Assembly: GCA_023384575.1 (NCBI GenBank)
Contig: JAHDVP010000009.1
Coordinates: forward strand, 4,168-68,167
Direction: 5' to 3'
Length of the DNA stretch: 64,000 bases
DNA from: Acidobacteriota bacterium
Lineage (GTDB): Bacteria; Acidobacteriota; Vicinamibacteria; Vicinamibacterales; JAFNAJ01
Shown here piece by piece: positions 39,863 to 47,685 of the stretch. The stretch's first letter is position 1. The number at the start of each line of letters is the position of its first letter. Both the position numbers and the translations under genes were made by a program. The notes beneath the pieces are model-generated. The model worked only from the letters and a program-made list of their open reading frames with translations. It searched no databases and was not told the origin of the DNA.

Positions 39863-40858
39863 TCAATACGGCACCGGTCCAATCGGCCGCGCCGACGCGA
39901 TTCGATTGTGCAGTCCGAGCCTCCGCAAGTCGGCGACATCCTGGCTCACCTCGACGCAGCGGCCCGAGAAACTGACGCCATCGCAGACCTGCCATCGCCC
40001 CGAGACCCGGAGGCTCTCGCTCCTGTTCGCCATGCCCCCGACCGTGGCCGCACTGTCGGAGAACGTCTGCGAGCGACCGCGGAAGTTTCGACTGTCGTAG
40101 AGCGTCAGGCTCACCTGTCCGACGGGCGGGCGCCACCCTCCACCTCCCCAGCCGCCCCCCGGCCCGCTGCCGCCCCGCGCCGGGCGCAGCGACGACACCC
40201 GCCGCGAGAGGTTGTAGCGATCGAGGTTCGACTCGTCGCCCGAGATCAGACGGCAGTTCCTGAAGTAGTTGTCGCGGCAGATCTCCCACGTGCCCCACAG
40301 CACGCGCACGCTCCGGGCGCGGTCGTTGAACCCGTACTCCTGCAGGTCGGTCACCTCACGGTCGAACCCGCGCGTGTCGCCTTGAAAGTTCGTCTCGCTG
40401 AAGAGCACGATGCCGGCGTTGGCGGGGTAGCCCGGGCCGGGCTGAGGGTAGCCAGGCTGAGGATAGCCCGGGCCCGGCGGGTAGTAGCCTCCCCCCCGCA
40501 CCCGCCGCATCGAGCGGACGCGGTCGTTCCAGCCGTGCTGCCGCAGGTCGGGCTCGACCTCCGAGAACACCTGGCAGCGCCCGCGGTATTCGGCCTGCTC
40601 GCAGACCTCCCACGCCTCGCCGGGAGCCACCTGCAGGCTGGAGATACGGCCCGCGAGCCGGAACTCGCCGAGGTCGGGCACGTCCTCCCGGAACGTGGCG
40701 CTCTGGCCCCGATAGAACACGTCGACGAAGACCGTGATACCGACGCCGCCCATCTGTCGGGGCTGTGCCCCTCCGCCCGCCGGCCACGCGAGCAGCACAG
40801 CGGCCGTCACCACGGCCGCCGTCCATGCCGCCACACGTCGAAGACTCGTCAATCCCAT
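39863..40858 (-). CDS. Exported protein with three beta/gamma-crystallin domains
   Basis: 331 aa: signal peptide (residues ~1-31), then three crystallin domains of two Greek-key motifs each at about 39-121, 148-228 and 248-327. A Pro/Gly/Tyr linker (GGGYYPPGPGYPQPGYPQP) joins the first two and a Gly/Trp linker the last two. In each domain the second motif holds a Cys pair (C86/C95, C194/C202, C292/C301), likely disulfides. The Ca-binding (N/D)(N/D)xx(S/T)S signature is degenerate: NDRVRS and NDRARS keep the acidic pair but lose the Ser/Thr, the other four lack the pair. Function unknown. An aggagg SD precedes the ATG. Confidence 0.88.
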   Translation of the reverse strand: MGLTSLRRVAAWTAAVVTAAVLLAWPAGGGAQPRQMGGVGITVFVDVFYRGQSATFREDVPDLGEFRLAGRISSLQVAPGEAWEVCEQAEYRGRCQVFSEVEPDLRQHGWNDRVRSMRRVRGGGYYPPGPGYPQPGYPQPGPGYPANAGIVLFSETNFQGDTRGFDREVTDLQEYGFNDRARSVRVLWGTWEICRDNYFRNCRLISGDESNLDRYNLSRRVSSLRPARGGSGPGGGWGGGGWRPPVGQVSLTLYDSRNFRGRSQTFSDSAATVGGMANRSESLRVSGRWQVCDGVSFSGRCVEVSQDVADLRRLGLHNRIASARPIGPVPY

Positions 40859-40948
40859 GCCGTCCTCCTGAGGAGCAGTGTAACGTCGCTCGGGTTCGAA
40901 TCGTGGCGTGGGATCGATTGTGACGATCCCCTTCGGCGTCGCCCCCGG

Positions 40949-40954
40949 TATACT
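40949..40954 (+). promoter_or_regulatory. Candidate -10 box of the amidohydrolase pair
   Basis: TATACT, 51 nt before the ATG at 41006, in the divergent region shared with the crystallin gene. Confidence 0.4.
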
Positions 40955-41005
40955 GTGACGTTTTCCGAAACACCCGTCGGGCCAGCTTCAACCAAAGGAG
41001 TGTCG

Positions 41006-42337
41006 ATGTCAGCGTCGAGAACGTCACCCGTGTGGGCCGCAGGGCTCACGCTCGCCATCGGGTTGGGAGGAGGCCCCCCGGCCGCCGCCCAATCGACGAC
41101 CGTCGCATTCACGAACGCCCGGGTCATTCCCGTGTCCGGCGCGGAGATCGAACGTGGCACGCTCGTCGTCCGCGACGGCAAGGTCGTCGCCGTCGGAGCG
41201 GCCGGCCAGGTGCAGGTGCCCTCGGGTGCCCGGGTGGTCGACCTGACGGGCAAGGTCGTCATGCCCGGGCTCGTCGACACGCACAGCCATATCGGCGGTG
41301 GCTCCGGCGGCGATGCGTCGGCGGCCATGCATCCCGATGTCCGGATCTTCGACTCGTTCGATGCGCGCAGCTCGGGTCTGCGCCGCGCGGTCGCCGGCGG
41401 CATCACGACGGTCAACGTCATGCCCGGTTCAGGTCATCTGATGAGCGGGCAGACCGTCTACCTGAAGCTGCGCCGTGGCTCCACGATCGACGAGTTGACG
41501 ATCCCGCGCGCCGACGGCCAGCCGCTCGGCGGCATGAAGATGGCCAACGGCACCAACTCGATCCGGCCGCCCGGGGGCGCGTTTCCCGCCACCCGTTCCC
41601 GGTCGGCCGCCATCGTCCGCACGCAGTTCGTCAAGGCGCAGGAGTATCGCGAGCGGGTACAGAAGGCCGGCGGCGACCCGGCAAAGCTGCCGGCGCGCGA
41701 CCTCGGCCTCGAAGGCCTGGTCGAAGTACTCGAAGGCACCCGCACCGTGCACTTCCACACGCACCGTCACGACGACATCCTGACCGCGCTGCGTCTCGGG
41801 AGGGAGTTCGGCTTCACGCCCGTGCTCCAGCACGTCTCAGAGGCGTGGAAGGTCGCCGACGAGATCGCGAAGTCTGGAGCACCCGCCTCGATCATCGTCA
41901 TCGACAGCCCGGGCGGCAAGCTCGAGGCGATGGACGTGTCCATCGAGAACGGCGCGGCGCTCGAGCGCGCCGGCGCGCTCGTCGGCTTCCACACCGACGA
42001 CCTCATCACCGACTCGCGCTTCTTCCTGCGGTCGGCCGGCCTTGCCGTGCGCTACGGGATGTCGCGCGAGAAGGCCCTGTACGGGATGACGCTGGCGGGT
42101 GCGCGGATGCTCGGCCTCGACAGCCGGATCGGGTCGCTCGACGCCGGCAAGGACGCCGACTTCATCGTGCTGTCTGGCGACCCGCTCAGTGTCTACACCA
42201 TGATCGAGCAGACCTGGATCGAGGGCGCGAAGGTGTTCGACCTCGCCGACCCGGCCGACCGCGTGTACGCGTACGGCGGCGTCGGCGCGAGCCGCGGTGA
42301 GTACCTGCACCTTCACGACGAGGAGGACTGGCGATGA
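41006..42337 (+). CDS. Exported metal-dependent amidohydrolase (active-site complete)
   Basis: 443 aa. Signal peptide (GLTLAIGLGGGPPAAA), then the amidohydrolase fold: TNARVIPVSGAEIERGTLVVRDGKVVAVG N-terminal strand set, GLVDTHSHIGG (HxH), Lys in FVKAQEYRERV, His in VHFHTHRHDDIL, His in PVLQHVSEAWKV, and the metal Asp in VGFHTDDLITDS. All ligands for a binuclear site are present. Substrate unknown; relatives resemble imidazolonepropionase and dipeptidases. SD aaaggag. It overlaps the next gene (ATGA), a paralogue. Confidence 0.9.
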   Translation: MSASRTSPVWAAGLTLAIGLGGGPPAAAQSTTVAFTNARVIPVSGAEIERGTLVVRDGKVVAVGAAGQVQVPSGARVVDLTGKVVMPGLVDTHSHIGGGSGGDASAAMHPDVRIFDSFDARSSGLRRAVAGGITTVNVMPGSGHLMSGQTVYLKLRRGSTIDELTIPRADGQPLGGMKMANGTNSIRPPGGAFPATRSRSAAIVRTQFVKAQEYRERVQKAGGDPAKLPARDLGLEGLVEVLEGTRTVHFHTHRHDDILTALRLGREFGFTPVLQHVSEAWKVADEIAKSGAPASIIVIDSPGGKLEAMDVSIENGAALERAGALVGFHTDDLITDSRFFLRSAGLAVRYGMSREKALYGMTLAGARMLGLDSRIGSLDAGKDADFIVLSGDPLSVYTMIEQTWIEGAKVFDLADPADRVYAYGGVGASRGEYLHLHDEEDWR

Positions 42338-43557
42338 CCGGTCGCACCACTTTGCACATCGCCGCCGCCGCGATCGCCATCTCAGGGGTCGCCGCGCCCG
42401 CCGCAGCGCAGCTCGCCGTGCGGGGCGAGACCGTCCACACCATGGCCGGCGACCCGATCCAGGACGGCGTCGTGCTGATTCGCGACGGGAAGATCGAGCG
42501 GGTCGGCCCGGCTGCGAGCGTCCAGATACCGAACGGCTATCGCGAGCTGCGGGCGAAAGTCGTCACGCCCGGCCTCCTCGACGCGCGCACGGTCGTGGGA
42601 CTCGCCGGGTATCTCAACCAGCCGCACGACCAGGATCAGATCGAGGCCTCCGCGCCCGTGCAGCCCGAACTCCGGGCGGTCGACGCCTACAACGCGCGCG
42701 AACGGCTCGTCGAGTGGCTGCGCGAGCACGGCATCACCACGATGCACACCGGTCACGGGCCGGGCGCCCTCATCTCGGGACAGACGATGGTGGTGAAGAC
42801 GCGAGCCGACAACGCCGACGAGGCCGTCCTCGTGCCGGCCGCGATGGTGGCGGCGACGCTCGGATCGACCGGACTGGCGCAGGGCGGCCGTGCGCCAGGC
42901 TCGCGTTCGAAGGCGGTGGCGATGCTGCGCGCCGAGCTCGTCAAGGCGAAGGAGTACAGCGACAAGCAGGCGGGGCCCGAAGACCGTCGGCCGGCGCGCG
43001 ACCTCCGCCTCGAGACGCTCGCTAAGGTCATCCGCAAGGAGTTGCCGCTGCTCGTCACCGCGCACCGGACGCACGATCTGCTGGCGGCACTCCGCGTGGC
43101 GCGCGAGTTCGACATCCGCGTGGTGCTCGACGGCGCGTCCGAGGCCTACCTCATCACCGACCAGATCAAGGCGGCCGGCGTCCCGGTCATCGTGCATCCG
43201 ACCATGGGCCGGCCCGCGGGCGACACCGAGAACCTGACCATGGAGAACGCGGCGCTGCTCACGAGAGCTGGCATCCCAATCGCCCTCCAGAGCGGATACG
43301 AAGGCTACGTCCCGAAGACTCGTGTCGTGCTGTTCGAAGCCGCCGCCGCGGCGGGGCGGGGCCTGGCGTTCGACCGGGCTCTCGCCGCCATCACGATCGA
43401 TGCGGCAAGGCTGCTCGGCGTCGACCAGCGGGTCGGCTCGCTCGTGGCCGGCAAGGACGGCGACGTGGCGCTGTTTGACGGCGACCCGTTCGAGTACACG
43501 ACCCGGGTGACCGGAGTCGTGATCGACGGTCAGGTCGTGAGCGACGTCGCCAGATAG
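42334..43557 (+). CDS. Amidohydrolase paralogue lacking metal ligands
   Basis: 407 aa, signal peptide (TLHIAAAAIAISGVAAPAAA), same fold as its upstream neighbour. The metal site is eroded: DTHSH is replaced by DARTV, the QHVSEA His by Gly (DGASEA), and HTDD by SGYE. The Lys (VKAKEY) and one His (AHRTHDL) remain. It cannot form the usual binuclear centre and is more likely a structural partner of the complete enzyme; start overlaps the neighbour's stop, which fits a hetero-oligomer. A 43-nt repeat element begins 11 nt after its stop. Confidence 0.85.
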   Translation: MTGRTTLHIAAAAIAISGVAAPAAAQLAVRGETVHTMAGDPIQDGVVLIRDGKIERVGPAASVQIPNGYRELRAKVVTPGLLDARTVVGLAGYLNQPHDQDQIEASAPVQPELRAVDAYNARERLVEWLREHGITTMHTGHGPGALISGQTMVVKTRADNADEAVLVPAAMVAATLGSTGLAQGGRAPGSRSKAVAMLRAELVKAKEYSDKQAGPEDRRPARDLRLETLAKVIRKELPLLVTAHRTHDLLAALRVAREFDIRVVLDGASEAYLITDQIKAAGVPVIVHPTMGRPAGDTENLTMENAALLTRAGIPIALQSGYEGYVPKTRVVLFEAAAAAGRGLAFDRALAAITIDAARLLGVDQRVGSLVAGKDGDVALFDGDPFEYTTRVTGVVIDGQVVSDVAR

Positions 43558-43567
43558 TCTCCCCGTC

Positions 43568-43610
43568 GGGGTCAGGTCTCGAAAAACGCCACACTTCAAG
43601 ACCTGACCCC
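43568..43610. repeat. 43-nt inverted-repeat element, copy 2
   Basis: Reverse-complement orientation of the element at 9777-9819 (39 of 43 identical). Arms ggggtcaggtc/gacctgacccc are conserved exactly; the four changes lie in the centre. Confidence 0.8.
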
Positions 43611-43795
43611 GCTGGCCGCCGGGTTTTCGTCGCCGGACACCCGGCAGTGGCAGCGCGCCGGGTGCCTCTCGCCTGCCTTCGTGCGGAAACCGGCCGGAAT
43701 CGGTCGCGCGCAACTGGCAAGAGACTTGAACTCCTGAATTCCCGTCAAGCTCCGTCTGCTCCGTGCATCGCCCCCAGCCTCGACAGGAGGTGGCC

Positions 43796-44236
43796 ATGGC
43801 ACGCTGGATTACCGTGCTCGCGCTGGCAGCACTCGTCGTGCTGCTCGCGGCCGGCTGCAGGAGCCGTACGTCCGCAGCCGGGTTCGAGCTCCCCGAGGGC
43901 AACCCGGAAGCGGGCCGCGTCGCGTTCACCGAACTCGGCTGCACCGGCTGCCACGAGGTGCGAGGCGCTCGCGACCTCCCCGCCCCGTCGCAGGTCCCCC
44001 CCATCGTTCTCGGCGGTGCGGTCGTCACCCCACCCACCAATGGCGAACTGACGACGGGCATCCTGAACCCGTCGGCACACTACATGGTGGGCTACCCGAA
44101 GGACACGATCATGAAGGACGGCAAGTCGCGGATGCCCGACTTGACCGAACGCATCACCGCGCGGCAACTGGCCGACATGGTGGCATTCCTCCAGAAGCAC
44201 TACGAGCAGATTCCGGCGGCACGCCCGGTGATGTGA
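43796..44236 (+). CDS. c-type cytochrome lipoprotein
   Basis: 146 aa. Lipoprotein signal with lipobox LLAAGC, then one heme c site CTGCH (~residue 49) and probable axial Met in GKSRMPDLTERIT; C-terminal helix QLADMVAFLQKHY. A class I monoheme cytochrome anchored in the membrane, likely an electron carrier for an oxidase or dehydrogenase that is not in this window. I chose ATG 43796 because the aggagg SD ends 5 nt before it and the lipobox follows at the right distance. Confidence 0.87.
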   Translation: MARWITVLALAALVVLLAAGCRSRTSAAGFELPEGNPEAGRVAFTELGCTGCHEVRGARDLPAPSQVPPIVLGGAVVTPPTNGELTTGILNPSAHYMVGYPKDTIMKDGKSRMPDLTERITARQLADMVAFLQKHYEQIPAARPVM

Positions 44237-44261
44237 CGCGGGCCCGCGACGGCCACGCGCA

Positions 44262-44279
44262 CGGGGTCGGCCGACCCCG
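44262..44279. terminator. Perfect 18-nt palindrome after the cytochrome gene
   Basis: cggggtcgg is followed directly by its reverse complement. Lies 25 nt after the cytochrome stop and 60 nt before the PBP start. Could be a terminator or an operator; no T-run. Confidence 0.35.
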
Positions 44280-44338
44280 GAGCACCCTTCTGGCGTCCTA
44301 CCAGTGAGGGTCTCGCACGAGACCATCCGAGGGCCGTC

Positions 44339-47300
44339 ATGCGGTCGTTGCGTCTGGGCACCGCACGGGGTCCGCTGACCGGACTGCTGCAGTTCGACCG
44401 GCCGTGGCCCGCCGGGCCCGGGCCGGTCGTGTGGGGCGGCGCCCGTCCCACTGCGAGGCGCCACGCACCCGGCCGAATCCGTTCGCTCCGGCGGCGGCGT
44501 TGGCTGATGCCCGCAGTCGGGTTCGTGGCCGTCCTCGCCGTGCTCGCGGCGGTCGAGGTGCGGACCTCCTGGTTCCAGTCGCGCCTCCTCGTGGCCGCCA
44601 CCAGCCGGATCGGATACGCGGTCGATACCGGTCCCAGTTCCGCTATTCGCTTCCCCGGGACCGGACCCTACGATCTTCGCCTTGGTTACGCCGGCCTTTC
44701 GCATTCCGCAACCCGACTGACCGGCGAAGGCTTCGAGATCCAAGGACAAGCCAGATGGTCGCCGCTCGCGTTCGCGCTCGGGCACCTCGGCTTGTCCGCG
44801 ATCGGCGACGAGAAGGGCCAGGCGGGGCTGGTGGTGCTCGACCGTGCGGGCCGACCGCTGCACGCGGCGCGGTACCCGCGGCAGGTGTTCCATCGGTTCG
44901 AAGAGATTCCGTCCGTTGTCGTGCGCTCGCTGCTGTTTGTCGAGAACCGGGAACTGCTCGAACAGGCGCACGGCAATCCAGCGATCGAGTACGCCCGGCT
45001 CGGGCGGGCCGTGCTCGACCTCGGCCTTCAGCGGCTCGACCCGGGCCACCCGGTGAGCGGCGGCAGCACCCTCGCGACGCAGCTCGAAAAGGTCAGGCAC
45101 TCGGCCGCCGGCCGCACGGCGACGGTCTGGGACAAGTCGGTGCAGATGGCCTCGGCATCGCTGCGGGCGTACCGTCAGGGCCAGCCGACGCTCTCGACGC
45201 GCCAGCGCATCGTCGTCGACTACCTGAACGCGCTGCCGCTCGGTGCGGTGGCCGGTCACGGCGAGGTCATCGGGCTCGCCGACGGTCTCACCGTCTGGTA
45301 CGGGGCAGACATCGACGTGGTCGGACGCCAGTTGGCGAACATCGAGTCGATCTCGGAGGCCGACGCCGACCTGCACGGGCGAGCGGTCGCGTACCGCCAG
45401 GCCCTGACCCTGCTGCTCGCCGCCCGGCGTCCGACGAGCTATCTCGTCCGCGACCCGGCGGCACTCGACGAGCGCGTCGACGCCTATCTGCGTCTGCTGG
45501 CGGCCCAAGGCGTCATCCCGCCCGCGCTGCGAGACGCATCGCTCGACGTGCGGCTCGAGCCGCGGCGGCGCGTGGCGGTGGCGCCAGCCCCGTTCGTCGA
45601 GCGCAAGGCGGCCGATGGCGTCCGCGTCGAGCTGCTGTCGAGGCTCGGGGTGCCGTCGCTGTACGCGCTCGACCGGCTCGACCTGACGGTGCGTACGAGT
45701 CTCGACGCCGACGCCACCGACGCCGTGACCGCGGTGCTCCGCCAGATTGCCGACCCGCGCCAGGCTCGCGAGGCCGGCCTGACCGGATCGCGGCTGCTCG
45801 CCACGGGCCACCCCGGCCGCGTCACGTACAGCTTCACCCTGTACGAGCGCGGGCCCTTCGGCAACCACCTGCGCGTGCAGGCCGACACGTTCGACGGCCC
45901 GCTCAACATCAACGAGGGTACGCGTCTCGAGCTCGGGTCGACGGCCAAGCTTCGGACCCTCGTCACCTACCTCGAGACCGTCGAGGCCCTCCACGGCGAA
46001 TACGCCGGGCTGACCCCGGACGACCTGCGGCGCGTCAGCCCGCACCCGCGAGACCGCCTGACGCGCTGGGCCGTCGACTACCTCGCGCGTGCCGACGACC
46101 GCCGCCTCGACGCGATGCTCGAGGCGGCCATGGAGCGGCGCTACTCGGCGAGTCCCGGCGAGGCGTTCTTCACGGGCGGTGGCGTCCACCGCTTCGGCAA
46201 CTTCGACGCTGCCGACAACGGGCGCGTCATGACCGTTCGCGAGGCGTTCGAGCGGTCGGTCAACCTCGTGTTCATCCGCCTGATGCGCGACATCGTGCGC
46301 TATCACGTCGAGCGGCTGCCCGATGCGGCCGGCGTGCTCGACGACGCGTCGCATCCGCGCAGGCACGAGTACCTGGCGCGGTTCGCCGACGAAGAGGGGC
46401 GCGAGTTCCTCCGGCGGTTCTACGGGGTCCATCGAGAGGGAACGACCGTCGCGCGGCTGGCGCGGCTGGCCTCGGCGCGTGGCACCTCGGCGACGAGGCT
46501 CGCGGTGATCTTCCGGACCGTGCGCCCCGAGGCGGGCATCGAGGCGTTCGGCGACTTCCTCCGCCATCACGGCGTGGCGCGCGAGCTGTCGGGAGCCCGG
46601 ACCGCCCAGTTGTACGAACAGCACGCGCCCGGCCGCTGGAACCTGCAGGATCTCGGTTACCTGGCGCGCGTTCATCCGCTCGAACTGTGGCTCGTCGCCT
46701 ATCTCGACCGCCACCCCGCGGCGACGTTCGCCGAGGTCGTCGAGGCCAGCGCCGACGCGAGGCGGGAAGCGTACCTCTGGCTGTTCCGGACGAGGAACCA
46801 GCGCGCGCAGGACCGCGCCATCCAGACGCTCGTCGAAGCCGACGCGTTCGAGCGCGTCCACGCCTCGTGGGCGCGTCTCGGCTACCCGTTCGCCTCGCTG
46901 GTGCCGTCCTACGCGACGGCCATCGGCAGCTCGGGCGACAACCCGGCGGCACTTTCCGAGCTGGTGGGCATCGTGCAGAGCGGCGGGCTGCGGCTGCCAC
47001 GGGTCCGGCTCGAGAGCCTGCACTTCGGCGAGAGCACGCCGTACGAGACGCACGTCGGGCGCGTGCGCGCACGGCCCGATCGCGTGATGTCGGTCGCGGT
47101 GGCGGCGCTCGTCGCGGGCGAACTGCGAGGCGTCGTGCAGCACGGTACCGGACGCCGCGTGTCTGGGGGCGCGGCGCTCGCTGATGGACGGACGCTGGCG
47201 ATTGGCGGGAAGACGGGCACGGGCGACAACCGCTTCGAGACCGCCGGCGCGTCCGGACGAACCTCACGGGTGATCAACCGGACCGCCGCGTTCGTCTTCA

Positions 47301-47632
47301 CGATCGGCGACCGGTTCTTCGGTACCGTCACCGCGTTCGTGCCGGGCCCCGACGCGGCGCGATACGAGTTCACGAGCGCGCTGCCGGTGCAGGTGTTCAA
47401 GTCGCTGCTGCCGCCGCTCGAGCCCGTGCTCGCGGCGGCGCCGGCGCACGCCGCGCTCGTGGCCGCACCATCAGCAGCCGTGGCGAAGCTGGCAAGCGGC
47501 GTCGAGAGCCGCCAGTGGGACGTCCGCCGTTCCCGCGCGGACCTGGGCCGCGGTGCCGATCCGGTCGACGTCCGGCGTCGGACGCCTGTGCTGGAGGCGC
47601 GGCGGCCGTTGCGGTTGTTGCGGCTCCCTTGA
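44339..47632 (+). CDS. Divergent class A penicillin-binding protein (GT51 + transpeptidase)
   Basis: 1097 aa, a bifunctional peptidoglycan synthase. A membrane anchor lies at ~57-72. GT51 region: FVENRELLEQ (variant of EDRRFxxH, catalytic Glu kept), GGSTLATQLEKV, then DYLNALPLG. Transpeptidase: active Ser in LGSTAKLRT (~534), SxN motif in RSVNLVFIRLM (~641), KTGT in IGGKTGTGDNRF (~958). The ~315 residues between SxN and KTG are far more than usual and hold an extra helical region. The N-terminal 55 residues are Pro/Arg-rich and cytoplasmic. SD gaggg precedes the ATG. Confidence 0.85.
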   Translation: MRSLRLGTARGPLTGLLQFDRPWPAGPGPVVWGGARPTARRHAPGRIRSLRRRRWLMPAVGFVAVLAVLAAVEVRTSWFQSRLLVAATSRIGYAVDTGPSSAIRFPGTGPYDLRLGYAGLSHSATRLTGEGFEIQGQARWSPLAFALGHLGLSAIGDEKGQAGLVVLDRAGRPLHAARYPRQVFHRFEEIPSVVVRSLLFVENRELLEQAHGNPAIEYARLGRAVLDLGLQRLDPGHPVSGGSTLATQLEKVRHSAAGRTATVWDKSVQMASASLRAYRQGQPTLSTRQRIVVDYLNALPLGAVAGHGEVIGLADGLTVWYGADIDVVGRQLANIESISEADADLHGRAVAYRQALTLLLAARRPTSYLVRDPAALDERVDAYLRLLAAQGVIPPALRDASLDVRLEPRRRVAVAPAPFVERKAADGVRVELLSRLGVPSLYALDRLDLTVRTSLDADATDAVTAVLRQIADPRQAREAGLTGSRLLATGHPGRVTYSFTLYERGPFGNHLRVQADTFDGPLNINEGTRLELGSTAKLRTLVTYLETVEALHGEYAGLTPDDLRRVSPHPRDRLTRWAVDYLARADDRRLDAMLEAAMERRYSASPGEAFFTGGGVHRFGNFDAADNGRVMTVREAFERSVNLVFIRLMRDIVRYHVERLPDAAGVLDDASHPRRHEYLARFADEEGREFLRRFYGVHREGTTVARLARLASARGTSATRLAVIFRTVRPEAGIEAFGDFLRHHGVARELSGARTAQLYEQHAPGRWNLQDLGYLARVHPLELWLVAYLDRHPAATFAEVVEASADARREAYLWLFRTRNQRAQDRAIQTLVEADAFERVHASWARLGYPFASLVPSYATAIGSSGDNPAALSELVGIVQSGGLRLPRVRLESLHFGESTPYETHVGRVRARPDRVMSVAVAALVAGELRGVVQHGTGRRVSGGAALADGRTLAIGGKTGTGDNRFETAGASGRTSRVINRTAAFVFTIGDRFFGTVTAFVPGPDAARYEFTSALPVQVFKSLLPPLEPVLAAAPAHAALVAAPSAAVAKLASGVESRQWDVRRSRADLGRGADPVDVRRRTPVLEARRPLRLLRLP

Positions 47633-47649
47633 CATCTTTGGCTCGGGTC

Positions 47650-47685
47650 ATCTAGTATTTTGAATACTCAAAATACTAGATACTA
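47650..47685 (+). promoter_or_regulatory. AT-rich palindromic operator before the TonB receptor
   Basis: atctagtatttt (47650-47661) and aaaatactagat (47670-47681) are perfect 12-bp inverted arms around an 8-nt centre. The unit ATACT recurs at 47664, 47673 and 47680, with its inverse AGTAT at 47654. The block ends 4 nt before the ATG at 47686 and is strikingly AT-rich for this DNA. Probably the binding site of a repressor; the regulator is not in the window. Confidence 0.65.

Noticed and set aside
39665-41005. Long N-terminal extension of the first amidohydrolase
   Set aside because: It runs through the crystallin gene and a promoter. ATG 41006 has an SD and a signal peptide.
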